Shown piece after piece: positions 45,341 to 56,440 of a DNA stretch of 64,000 nt; the first letter of the stretch is position 1, and each line of letters opens with the position of its first letter. Both the position numbers and the translations under genes were made by a program. Source of the DNA: Varroa destructor (lineage: Eukaryota; Arthropoda; Arachnida; Mesostigmata; Varroidae); the NCBI RefSeq assembly GCF_002443255.2, contig NW_019211456.1, positions 1,133,247 through 1,197,246 on the forward strand, read 5' to 3'. The notes beneath the pieces are model-generated. The model did not search any database. It had not been told where the DNA came from and saw only the letters and a list, made by a program, of their open reading frames with translations.

Positions 45341-46672
45341 CATAAACAGTATGACAGGCCAAACCTTCGTATAGATTGGAAGAGATAAACAAGGCTAGAG
45401 TCAATGAAAGCTTGGACGTTCTTTTTCCTTAGTCCACCCCCTGAAGTTCCTATAATTTTAGGTCTATCTCAGTCTATTTTCTCATTGAATTTAACAACAT
45501 ATCAGTCGAAGAAAGTGAACGAAGTGATTTGAAAAATGTGTTGTTTACAGGATTAGCCAGGTTCGAATGTATAGGGCTGTGGTCACCCATGTACAAGGAA
45601 GGTGACCGAATAGTCGATGGCCTCTCCTAACGTATTATCGTTTGCTTGTGACGGCTATTTCGAAATAATCGCTAGACAACTATGTTTATAGATTACAATG
45701 CCCTTTGTGAAACGGCTAAGGTGTACGAGGAGCTATGACAAACGCCACAGAAGATTAATTTCGTACTGTGCACACATTAAAACACTGATGTGGAGCGTTA
45801 AGTATCGAGATAATTTGAAATTATTCTTTTCGATCATCGGTAAAGCAATGCGTGACTATCGGATGATGGTTGATATACCCATAAATGGTTTATAGCAGAA
45901 GCGAAAAAACCGTTATTGCTAGAACTAAACTACTTTCAGGATACGCTTACAACATAACGGTAAGAATGCAAATAATCTATCATACAAGTGACATTGAATA
46001 TCGGCTTAATAGCGCCACACCCTCACGGATTTAAGCACTGGTTTGGCGCTATGCTTAATCTGCCGGTCATCCTTTGTCTTGTTAGCCGTCTGCTCGGCGA
46101 GAGATAAAAGATGGCACTGAGAACGATTATTTCATCAACGTTGTCAGTACTATCAATTTGTCATGATATGATGATGTGCATTAATAGGAATAGCGTGTTC
46201 GTTGTGCAGTGTTGTAAGATCGGTGATGCACCTAGACCGACCTATATCAATGAAAGAAGAACGTAACAAAGACCAACAACCGCGAGCAGCAGCGGCAAGG
46301 AAGGAGGTTATGGGAGTCAGAAGAAGTGCGAATGGGGTAAACACGGGCTCATTGGGGCTAAAACTATTACAGGGTGGAGCGAGACGGCCAAAGGAACATG
46401 AGAGGCACGAATTGAAAGCAGGCCGCAGGAATCGGGGCGCGCGCGCGCTCACATCGTACTTGTATCGTCTGAGCAGCGGCGATTTGTTAGACGACAGTCA
46501 GTTTGCCGTCCAACAAGCTCGTCCTGCCGGCAGCACTATCTTCTGAGGCCTCACAACTTTTTCTCCCTCTTTTTTTCTTGATCCGTGCTGGCCGGTATAC
46601 ATGTATAGAAGAAGACTGCCAGTAATAGTGGTATCAGATAAACTACTGAAGGAAGACCAACGTCCATATAAT
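45341..46672. other. No gene confirmed; GC-richer patch at 46200-46560
   Basis: The patch yields 99-114-codon frames on both strands that mirror each other (Arg/Ala-rich), probably stop-poor non-coding DNA. Near 45549 a GGTTCGAA word recalls the SINE box B without other support. Confidence 0.35.
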
Positions 46673-46696
46673 AACGCAATATATATGGATTGCGTT
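46673..46696. repeat. Perfect 8-bp hairpin, 8-nt loop
   Basis: AACGCAAT (46673-46680), loop ATATATGG, ATTGCGTT (46689-46696). Confidence 0.6.
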
Positions 46697-48873
46697 TGCG
46701 TTACCTTCCGATATGGATGATCGAACCGTCTTTTTGAATCCGTCAGGCTTTCCTAAAATCTGTGTCTGTTGGCGAACAGCCGCCCTGGGGAATAAACTCA
46801 TATGTTACAAGAAGCTTTACTCATACACAGCGAATAGGGCTAATTAATCTCGATTCGTTAGCGTTTTAACTGCCCAGGGGTTTAAAGCAGAGGAAAAGTG
46901 CAACAAAATCAAAAAGTTAATTAGAAATTATAGTGAAGCACAAACGTTTCTTCTAGTACGTCTAAGGCAGACACAACAACAGGCAAAGAGCGAACGCCAG
47001 GACACTAGAGTTGACTAGAGTGACTGAGCATGATGATAAATGCACATACGTATGTATTGAAGATCGTATTCATATTGCAACAATATATCACTCGCCTATC
47101 TGGCGGCCTATACGCTCTCATGCCTAGTGGCTTCATGTTACGCTACCAGCAGGGATATCTATGAGTGTGTAACGGATGGAACCCTATTTTTTTAAAGCAA
47201 ACTCGCCTGAATGTTGCCAAGATGTCTTGCACGAGCACGCGATAGCAGAGTCGCACAAGCGGGGCTTACCTGGTCCTAAAGCACAATGCGTAGTCAACGT
47301 AACGGCACATGCTTTTCGGCCACTCCAGCCAGCTCTAGGCGTGACCCTAGTCTCTGTGATGAAGTGCGCGAAAGCAGCCGATTTCCAAGCTCTTCAAACG
47401 TTTGCCAATAACATGCTAAATTTTAGCTTGATTCCCAATGCTTAGCGTATTTCAATACAGTACCTAAAGCGTAATAGGAAAATCTTTGAATTTCGATTTT
47501 GAATAGAAATCGTTTCAGCTAAACCACAGGTTCAGATAGTTTAGTTTGTCGAAACGATATTCGATAACGTTTGCGCACAAGGGGCAAATTTTGCCCGACA
47601 GTTTACTACGTTGCCGCTCATTATAACAAACAAACAAACGAAAAATTATGATTAGCCGAAAATTCATCGAAACGTCGTTGATTTACGTGGAACCATAACG
47701 TAAGGATTAGTGGCTCGCAACGCTTTTTGGGTCTCTGCAATGTTTGCTTTCTAAAGCCATTAATTTTCTTCAAATTTGACAGCCTAAATTGAAATTCGTT
47801 GAATTTTTTTTTTACGTATTTGAGCAAAGCTCACGAATGTAGGCATATCAACGTCGCTTATCAGAGGCTTTTCACAAATAGAATGAAACAGTCTTAAGGT
47901 ATTTGAACGTCACCTTGGACTAAAAGCTAGATTGTTCAGCTAGATATATTCAAAAGAAGTTATACGTTACGGGCAAGATACAGGGCCGTAAACGTTAGCG
48001 CCGATTGGTTCGGGTTTAACTGCCGCTCTACTTATGTACCTGCGTTCAGGTGAGGCTACCCGAAATAATTCGCAATCCTGCTAGTACTTTGCCGTTCTCC
48101 AACCGAAATATCCGTAAGCCTAGATACCATTATATCGATACCTATAATAGGATCGTTAAGGCGGAGAGCAAAAGACACGTTCTACCTTTATAATAGTGCA
48201 GCTTGGTATTCATTTTTTTCAGTTTTTTCTTTTTCTTCGCTGAAGCCAGAAATTTTAGTGACGAAAGCGGTGACAGAAGGAACATACCGGTTCTGTGTCT
48301 CACTCCGCTACTGGCCGATTAATATAAAGGTATTAAGAAAATAAATACTTTCATTAAAACTGGTCAATTGTAGTGTCACTTTAAAAGATAACTTGAAGAC
48401 TATATACATATAGTCTCCATTAGGTCGCCTATGATGATTCAGTGGTAGTAATGTCAAAGAGCTACAGGCTAATAAGCTTACACAAAATGGCGGGTTCACT
48501 AAAGTTCACAAAATGCAGCAATGTTTTGTCGAAAGCTCATTACTCAGAGACTGATAATTCTGGCTCATATTAGGTTTGACGGTAGCGCATAGAAGGAAAC
48601 GCAACCCTTTTTTCGGTACTAACATTTCTCTGGAGAAGCCGGACAGTACTGATTAGACATTGTGACTACCCCTTTTTTGTCAGAGAGTCAAAGTGGAACG
48701 TTTCCAGTCATGTGCCCAGTTTTGTATAGGCCCATATATCTATCATATCCTCATCGTGTTCGTATCGAATTCAACAAAGAGTAGACACTGTCGTAAGATG
48801 GTATCATCACCATTTTTCTTAGATACCTAGTAAAGGCGAATAATAAACGGTTACGATGATCTTGTAAACAACC
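46697..48873. other. No gene recognised
   Basis: An 89-codon frame from an ATG at 47176 (to 47445) has mixed, protein-like composition (includes HKRGLPGPKAQCVVNV) but no family or splice signals; I leave it uncalled. The rest is AT-rich. Confidence 0.35.
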
Positions 48874-49365
48874 ATGTTTTTTTTGTTATCATTATTAAGA
48901 CATGCAATTATTAAGCAGCATAGCGATATAATTTCCCTGCATTTCCTACAGTTCAGACTGCAGTGCCGACAGCTTCTCCTCGGTTCAACTGTTCATCGAA
49001 ATACTGCTGAATCATCGCCTGCCTTTTCCTCGTTTTGTGATCTGCCAACTGTGTTAGTGTTTGCTATGTCTAACGCCACCTCCGTCTCTAGCGTCGTCTC
49101 TGGCGCCGACATAATCACCCACTTTTCTTTTTCCTTTCAGTCGTCGTTAATCACGACACTATTCGCAAAGCAGCGCAATTTAGCTTGCCCCAACAGACGT
49201 CCCTCCAATTCCCCCCGCGGGCAGCCTACCGCCTGGCCTATTATTAAGCAGCAATGTATTATATATTTAACAACTCGCCTCCAGCAACAACAACAACACT
49301 TGTATGCCTGCTTCACACAAGAAGAAATCGTCCATCCTGGTTTCAGGAAACATTCGTTACATTAG
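48874..49365 (+). CDS. Longest ORF in the window (163 codons), hypothetical
   Basis: It opens at an ATG at 48874 with a short hydrophobic start (MFFLLSLL). It is then Ser/Phe/Leu/Thr-rich, and ends with a run of five glutamines before HLYACFTQEEIVHPGF. The plus strand is pyrimidine-rich here, which removes stop codons, and the residue bias (Ser, Phe, Leu, Thr) follows from that. A second frame (49254-49472) is open at the same time. No domain is recognised. It could be a coding or untranslated exon, and a conserved protein is unlikely. Confidence 0.2.
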   Translation: MFFLLSLLRHAIIKQHSDIISLHFLQFRLQCRQLLLGSTVHRNTAESSPAFSSFCDLPTVLVFAMSNATSVSSVVSGADIITHFSFSFQSSLITTLFAKQRNLACPNRRPSNSPRGQPTAWPIIKQQCIIYLTTRLQQQQQHLYACFTQEEIVHPGFRKHSLH

Positions 49366-50178
49366 TCTCCTCCTCTTTTCCCCCTCGAGGCTCCCTCTTA
49401 CATATAGGTCCCACCCCGGTCGCCAGCTATGTGCTACAGGGATATACGGCACCTTCATATTCGTACCTGTGAAGACCATATTACTCTCCCGATGATTCCC
49501 TATTCTGGGTCTTGTTGCCAGCCGTATTTTTCGCTATTCCATTGTTAGCTCATACCACCAGTAATAAAAACCTACGCGTATTTCGATAGACAACGGCTGC
49601 TACAACTGCAGAACCTTTCTATTTTAGTTATTTTCTTCGTAGCAAAATAGTGCCCTTGACAACCTGCTTGATGAACGTAACTTCCCGTTTTTCTTCTATA
49701 AGACGGCTTAACTTCTGCATCTTCAAAAAGTAACCAGAACTGCTTTACTATTTCCGACCAACTACGGCAACCGTATTTAGAAGATCATACTATTTTAATG
49801 GGCACTTGGATACTAGTTTCTTGAAATGGGTATCCTGAAACGGTAGTATTAGACGAAATTGAACTTAATCCCAATATTCAAACTGACGTAAACATGTAAT
49901 AACGAAGCAGATGAAGGATCATGCAAGCTGTCGATATATCAATACACATAGTGAACATTGTTCAAATCATCGCAGGCTGCAAAGACAGACAAGATAAATA
50001 GAGCATTTTGTTAAAGATTCGCCGAGCACTCGCTCTGAGCATGACGCCGTGTCCGATTGCGCATTCTGCAACTGGTTGACATTATATAACCTTATCGGAA
50101 AAGTTCAGGAATTTCAAATAGTATAGAAAAAGATACATAAGGAAATCTTATTTAAAAAACAATTATCTAAAACATTGG
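49366..50178. other. No gene recognised
   Basis: Pyrimidine-rich until about 49780, then AT-rich. Confidence 0.4.
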
Positions 50179-50198
50179 AAAAAAAAAAAAAAAAAAAA
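50179..50198. repeat. Homopolymer A20
   Basis: Twenty A in a row. It could be the tail of an old retroposed insertion ending here, but the upstream sequence is not recognisable and no target-site duplication was seen. Confidence 0.9.
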
Positions 50199-51918
50199 GA
50201 CAATCTTATGCTGAAGCGAATGGGAGGTCCCCTGTTTACGCAGGCGTATTAGTATCTTTGTCAAGTTTCCCCTTTTAATGAAAACCCTCGCTTACCATGT
50301 AAAGATGGCGGCTGCAAATCGTGGTGAATTACGGATAAGCGATTAGAAACTTATAGCGTCCTTAAACTTTCCTCATTAAAGTTAATTGGAAAAAGTGAAA
50401 CTTGATTAGCCTAAGGCGCAGGATAGTTATAATGATAACATGATTTTCGCTCTGAAATTTGTATTCGTTTATGAGACCCTTTCTCGGTACGTGGGAAATT
50501 AATCGGTACTTCGTGCGTATTTTTATAGTGTCTATTCGAGGCAAGGCTTTGTAAGGAACGTTAAGAGCAGGAAGAGCTCTGTACAGATAGATGCATTGGT
50601 TATATTGTCGGCACCGTGATTTTGTTTCGCAGTGCTCATATATTTTTTTACGGTTCTACACGGGCAACTGTTTCAAGTGAAACAAAGGTACTCAAAGCTT
50701 TTTTTGCTTCAAGCACCGGACAACGGCTATAACCAACATTAGGGCATTTCCAAACTGAGGCTCAAAGTTGCATGTCCTGAAGAATTTCTACTGTTGCATC
50801 TACCTAACAAAATGTGCCTTCTAAAACACGAGGGAAGCGATAACACGTAGTGTCACCACGTTGCTTCGTCGGTGTCGGAAGCGGCTTCGTTATGACCTCG
50901 TTATATGTCGGTATGTTATACCTCGACAGCAGACATCATTACTTCACCGGAGATATCATTTACGTTCATCTGTAAATGGCAAATTATTTCCAAATCAAAC
51001 AGGAAAGAATAATAAATAGAGATAATAGTTCTAAGTCAATGAACGAACTTATTTACCGTGAAGTCCATTATCGTGTTGCGTGCGTCAACTTTGTGAGGAT
51101 TTTCTAATCATCGAGTGAATTTCAGTGTGTAAATAGTTTCTCCATGTTCATACCTATATGTGTTGTGCTTGCGCCTAAGCTATTACAAACTCGAGTATGC
51201 GACATGAAGTCAGTGCTAAATCAGGTTTTTCTGAGCTAGCGTCAAGTGCTTTGCCCTATTTAGGTTCCCTTTTGCTTTGAATTCTGCCATTCTCTACGAT
51301 GATCTATGTGTAACATAGAATCATCGCTAGAACAAATAGATGAGCTATCGGATTTTAAAGTATGCTCTATATGAGTTCCTGAATAATATTCATACGTACT
51401 GCGAAAATTGGCCTTCAGTGGGTCTCTGTCTCTATTTGTCGTTCGTTCTGGAGATAACCTAAAGACAATGAACGCAAAACAGTGGTTCTGCTATAGATGA
51501 CCATTTCGTACTTCACTGATCAATGATTGCTGCCGATCGTCAGTCTGGAGCGCCAGTCTGACATATACATCAAATAGGCCAGTTAGAACCAGGCAGATGT
51601 ACACCGAATAAATTCTGGGTCCGATTTGATAATGTCACTCCCATAAACGAACACAACGGACTGCAGGTCGTCACGTCTTGCCGTCAGGGAACAAGGTGAC
51701 ATCGACCGTATAATATTGTCGGTTAGTTTTCTATGAAAAAAGAACCCATTAAGGGAAAAGCAATCATAACGATTCGATCTTAAGAGATTTAAATGAATGA
51801 AAGCCATATGCTGAGGGTACATTCAGGGGCGCAAATGTGCTAAGAACTTTTTTCTAGATTTTAGACTTCACCGAGAAAATTGAAGATGTATACATTGGAA
51901 AATGTTTTTTTGTTTGTG
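50199..51918. other. No gene recognised
   Basis: AT-rich, with short frames only. Confidence 0.45.
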
Positions 51919-51937
51919 TTTTTTTTTTTTTTTTTTT
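51919..51937. repeat. Homopolymer T19
   Basis: Nineteen T in a row, preceded by TGTTTGTG. It may be the tail of a minus-strand retroposed insertion; no other sign. Confidence 0.9.
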
Positions 51938-53232
51938 CTATAAAACAAAAGTGAGTTAAAAGAAAAACAGCTGAATTTAGAAATTCGTCGTTTCCGCTTA
52001 AATCATCAAAACTAAGTTACATTTTTACGCCTAAGCCTGTCAGTTGGCTGTCCAGTACAATTTTGCCGTGTGAAACCTCTGAAGCGATTAACTCAGATTG
52101 AAATTATGATTAGACAGACTACCTAATGTAGGTTTAATTTGGTCTTAATGATCTAGAGCTGTCGTTCAGTTCCCCTCGCAACTGGCACTATCTATGGTCG
52201 ACGCTGAGCTTGCGGCTCCAACCAAACGATTGGCTTCACTTCTATTCGACTGAGATATTTCCAATGTTTTGATGACTAGTTCTACAAAGGGCATGACAAA
52301 TCGAGCAAGGTCTTTTTTCCAGGCCGTAGAACTAGACCTAACATTTCTTGAAAATTGGGATCCGTTGATCTCTGATAATCCAGTCTTTCGTGTTGGTAGC
52401 ACAAGATATTATTCTGTACACTGTTAATTTACTTTCGTTGTCTAGCATATTATGGTTTTAACAGAAGTATCGTGTTTTTGGTGTTGTCATCAGCTAAGAA
52501 GAAATGCCGCTAACAAATAACAGAAGCGTAAGGCAAAAGGACTACATAAAACTGATACGCTACCTTTTTTTTTGCTTCAGTATAAAAAGGGGGGATGTCT
52601 TTCTGCGTATTAGTCGCCGCTCTTATGGATTCCGTCAGTTGCAGGACCGGAACGTTGTCTGACGGGTGAATACGAATCAGAGCCAAAGTCATTCATGTAC
52701 CTTATGCTTTCTTGACTTGAGCCAACGATTAGCATTAACATACGCTACATTTCCACACATCTGTCGGTGCCAAATAAATAGAAACGACCTTGTTAAAGCG
52801 TGAGAGGCAACTGGTAGTGAAAGGGAACAACGCGGGGTAAGAACAATGTCCTTGCGTATATGGTCTTGCTTTGGGGTCAACTATAGCTTTGTCTTTTCAC
52901 TATTTGAAGTTACCCAGTTTTGCTCATTTATTTGCTATTCTTCGTTTTGTTTTCTAGATGGGAAGCAACCATAAATGACTACTTCTAAGCATTAATGCCT
53001 TCATATATATTTCTATACTTAACTAATCACACAAACTAATGGGTTTTACCGATTTAAAGACCCCTTAAACGTAATTAAAGGGTGCAGGCAAGGCCGTTAT
53101 ACTCTACCATAACTCTCAGACAAAGCCAGATTGAAGCATAGCGGACGCTGTTCAATAGAGATGATTGTATCTATTCATCAGCTTGGCGGCCAACAGGATA
53201 CGTGTATCGAAAGACTAAGCTGCTTTATCTGC
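51938..53232. other. No gene confirmed; minus-strand open frame at 52166-52402
   Basis: The 78-codon minus frame has mixed, protein-like composition (contains WKKDLARFVMPFVELVIKTL) and starts without an ATG, as an internal exon would. It lacks a donor at its end. No family recognised. Confidence 0.3.
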
Positions 53233-53550
53233 TATAAGTTATAAATCAATGAAGTTTAATTTATTGATCTTTGCTGATAACGATTTCGCGCATACACATC
53301 AATAATACAATATCGCAATGTCAAAATGAACTATTTAAAACAGTTTGGACCATATGGGTTATACGAGTCTTATAAAACTATGTCAAGCGATTTGCCAAAT
53401 GTGACAAAGATTGTACCAGGGGGCAACGAGTGGCATGACATCTATCAAAATGTTCCTCGCATCTGGGGTGCTTACATGTATCGTCCAGCTAATAGAAACC
53501 CGATTTCCTACTGTGTCTATGGTGAAAGCGATGTATGGCGAAGCGGGTGA
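53233..53550 (+). CDS. Unrecognised 74-aa ORF with good start context and TATA-like upstream
   Basis: The ATG at 53326 has A at -3 (CAAAATGA), and 53233-53246 upstream reads TATAAGTTATAAAT, which could serve as a TATA box. The product is rich in aromatic residues and well mixed: MNYLKQFGPYGLYESYKTMS at the start, then GGNEWHDIYQNVPRIWGAYM and NPISYCVYGESD near the end. It has no signal peptide or membrane segment. Donor-like GTATGG lies just before the stop, so it might be a first exon. I do not recognise the family. It lies about 300 bp beyond the end of the minus-strand LINE relic, so a mobile-element origin is conceivable. Confidence 0.3.
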
Positions 53551-53839
53551 CGACATATTTGTTTAATCGGTTCGTTCGTTCCCACCCGTTGTTCCTCATC
53601 GTACCCGAGCCAAGGAAACCTCCATCGATTTCTGCGAATTTCTACTCCCAGTTTCTAACGTTGGCCTTGAAGACTTTTGTTACTGGGAGCTCAAGGCGCA
53701 GTCATTAATCGCCTAGGAAATTACACGAGGCGATTTCAGGTCACTATATATAGTTCCAGTTCTCTTGTGAAGAAGGAGGCTTTGACGTAACTTAATTACT
53801 CAAAGTTTTGCCAAATCACATATATCTCATATGTGTGAT
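53551..53839. other. No gene recognised; small hairpin at 53813-53841
   Basis: AAATCACA (53813-53820) pairs with TGTGATTT (53834-53841), with partial extension in the loop. Confidence 0.4.
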
Positions 53840-54400
53840 TTAGTGACGAGGGTGACTCCGATCAACATTAGTGGTCGCTGTCCTGCCTTCCCCTCTAAGG
53901 TTCATCACGTTGGTCTTAATCGGGCTTGCCGTCAATCCCGAATCTGTGACTGCCGCGTGAAGCCGGATTGACTGTACTTCAAACTTGCTCGACCGCCTAA
54001 GACAGGAGTTCGGCCGCTACGTCATCAATGGTGGTTCTATTCTCCTTTAGGATCGCAGCGAGAAGATTGAGTACATTTGTAAGCACATCTACCTTGCTCA
54101 ATGTGAACATGACCTTGTTCCTGAGCGTTAAGACGAAGGCTGCGTCGAAGTCGATGAGCACCGCGTATAGCGGCCATTGTGCGGCCAGAGCTCTCTTGAC
54201 GTCGGTCATCAGAACCTCGCATGCCCTATCCGTGCAGCTTTCTCTACAAAACCCATGCTGCTCCGTTGTAGTAGCGTGTACGTTTTCTAAGTAACTGTCT
54301 AGTCCCTTAGCAGGTAACCTTAGAAGCAGCTTTCTCACCATGATTATGGTGCGATCGAGTCGCGCTTTTCATTAGGAATCATTCACAAATAGCATCTCTT
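53840..54400 (-). pseudogene. LINE reverse transcriptase relic lacking the catalytic core
   Basis: Minus-strand fragment of a non-LTR retrotransposon reverse transcriptase. From 54341 down to 53997 one frame is open for 114 codons. It includes TTTEQHGFCRESCTDRACEV (fingers, consensus QhGFr...st..a), then VKRALAAQWPLYAVLIDFDA followed by AF, which fits motif A (YAVFLDFKKAFD, the first Asp kept and the second lost). Then TIDDVAAELL matches the segment ahead of motif B. After that frame ends, another continues at once with EVQSIRLHAAVTDSGLTASP then IKTNVMNLRGEGR, which fits motif D (GL.VN..KT.VM.FRRGGR). The B and C motifs (QGDPLSP and YADD) are missing between them, so a deletion with frame change removed the active site. 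Confidence 0.8.
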
Positions 54401-54603
54401 CAGTGGGCTGGACGTGTGCCAGTATGTAAATATTGATTGAATAGCGTCGTCTAGCACTACGGCGCATTTGAGATGGCCATTTCAGATCCTACTTGAACTG
54501 GCGACTTTTTAATTGCGTAGGCTCCGCAGACCTTGCATGAGTCACCGCACTGTGAAGTTTTGTCGAAGCACTGTGTTGAGATTCTTTCTTAATACGCTAC
54601 GCC
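54401..54603. other. Upstream flank of the LINE relic, no motif legible
   Basis: Could contain the decayed linker or endonuclease part of the minus-strand element, but nothing is recognisable. Confidence 0.3.
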
Positions 54604-54674
54604 AAAAAAGGGCACCGCGCGGGGTATCGCATCGTTGTCAACGCGCATACCCCCCAAAAAGTGCTTTTTTTTTG
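54604..54674. repeat. Compound inverted repeat
   Basis: The outer ends (A-run then GGGCAC, against GTGC then a T-run) and inner GGGGTAT/ATACCCC stems are both complementary across about 70 bp, around a GC-rich middle. Homopolymer ends contribute, but the GC parts are independent of them. Confidence 0.6.
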
Positions 54675-56232
54675 AGGCCTAAAAGCTAACTGGGCAGGTC
54701 GCCGTTATGCATTAGCGAATTGCATCAACGATCGAAGTGATCTCCAGTAGTTCAAGGTATGGTTACCTTCATGATGCATACATTTTTTGACGGATCGTGC
54801 CAAGGACGGAAGATAAAAGGTAGAATTCAAGCTGTACCTTGGCCTTAAGCTTAAAGGTCATCCGGACTATTTAGACTACAGAATTTTAATTAAAGATTCG
54901 CCTCTTTAGGTCGCTTCAGGTTCTAAAAACATGCTCCAATAATTTTTTTTTATGGAATCCACAGCGCATTTTTCCTGAAACGCAAGGAAGTACTGAACAT
55001 TTTTAAGTAAGTATAGAAAACTAGCTTAAATACGCTATTTGTTTCAAAGTTTCCACGATTTCCCTTAAAAGTCGTTAGGTTGTAAGGCATACGAAACGTG
55101 GACGGACGGAAGAGGGTGGTCACACTTTTCTTGTTTATCCATTAGCATCTTGAAATCGTACAAGCCGTGATTCTTTGGATATGTATTGCAATTGCTTTTT
55201 GATGAATCATAAAAAGGGCTATAATAATAATGCACACGCTAGTTGCGGTAAAACACCAACTAAAGATACCTATTATGCCATATCAGTCAAAAAACATGGA
55301 TTTTTAAAGGGATTAGGATAAATTTTAGATCGGCTTTCCTAAAGAAAGAAAAAAACTGTAGCACTAAGCAGAAATTAAGTTCTTTTTTGGGTTTTAGATT
55401 GTGTATTTAATTAACCGTTACTTCGAACAATCGTTTCTATTACATAAATTTTTAGCACATTCACTTTTGTTCTATTATTTACGTACTAAATAAGTATAGT
55501 ATAATAATTTCCGCTAAATTTAAGCAAAATGTTAAAAAAAACCCCAAAGTGGTCGAAATTATCGAAGATTTGCAAAATGTTAGAAAATTTCAAAACTACA
55601 ATTTGTCCTCTTCTTTTCGGTCTTCATGTATCCAACTCTGTGCTATTTATAACTAAGTTCATGATTATCGAGTCATATCTTCATGCGAATAAAGATAAAA
55701 AAAAAGTGACATCATTATTCTAGCCTTTAGATTAAGTATAAAAAGTGCTATTGAACGTATCCTTAGTGAAAGTTGTATAGTGAATGTACTTTGAAAATAG
55801 CGAATCTTTCTTCCAGGGGGTTCGTTTCCAGTTTTCCATCCAGGTTTCCATCACACATTTCCTATTTACCATTCTTCCAAACCATTCTTTATTTAGAGTA
55901 ATTAGCTTGTTATGATAAATTAAGCAACTCAGGTATAGTATTGAACAAAGTGAAGCAAAAAATCATGCGCTTCTCATAAAAGTGTGGTTACATTGAATGA
56001 TAAGCGCGTTTTTCTATGTGAGCTTACCAACGCTTAATGTCCAGTGTGGTTAATCAATAATTCTCAAACGATACTTTTGATTTAGGAAAATTGAAAACGT
56101 CATATTTTTCATCTTTTCGTTCCTTTGTTCTATGGGATTATCGCGGACAGTCGTGCCGTGTATCCCAGCGATATAATTCGGTTTAAGCTTCTGCCAGCCA
56201 CACAAAGCTGTGTTGTACTTAATTGAGGTAAA
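54675..56232. other. No gene recognised
   Basis: AT-rich, with short lysine-rich frames only. Confidence 0.45.
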
Positions 56233-56440
56233 ATCATCATCATCATTGTACAATAGTTTCTGTAGTAGATCCCTGGAAAAATCGTTCGTGCACTCTTGGA
56301 GTGATGTCCGAACGTATCCAATGGCAATTGGTCCTATGTTGTGTTGTCCTCCCGCTGCTTCGAGCCGTGTGTCTGCCAACGGTAGGTTTCGAACCTAAGC
56401 CAGTTGGCTAACTATACCTAATTTTAGCATCGAGCTATTA
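56233..56440 (-). mobile_element. tRNA-derived SINE, copy 4, with (ATC/GAT)n tail
   Basis: On the minus strand: box A-like TAGCTCGATG (56428-56437), box B-like GGTTCGAAACC (56385-56395), then TACCGTTGGCAGACACACGG, whose CAGACACA word matches the 42.9-kb copy. The body reads GCAGCGGGAGGACAACAC, a weaker match to the family block. The element seems to end at a (GAT)n run (56233-56246), a common kind of SINE or LINE tail. A 109-codon minus-strand frame overlapping it is probably the translated SINE. Confidence 0.5.

Noticed and set aside
46202..46546. 114-codon Arg/Ala-rich frame as a gene
   Set aside because: Non-ATG start, opposite strand equally open, no motif.
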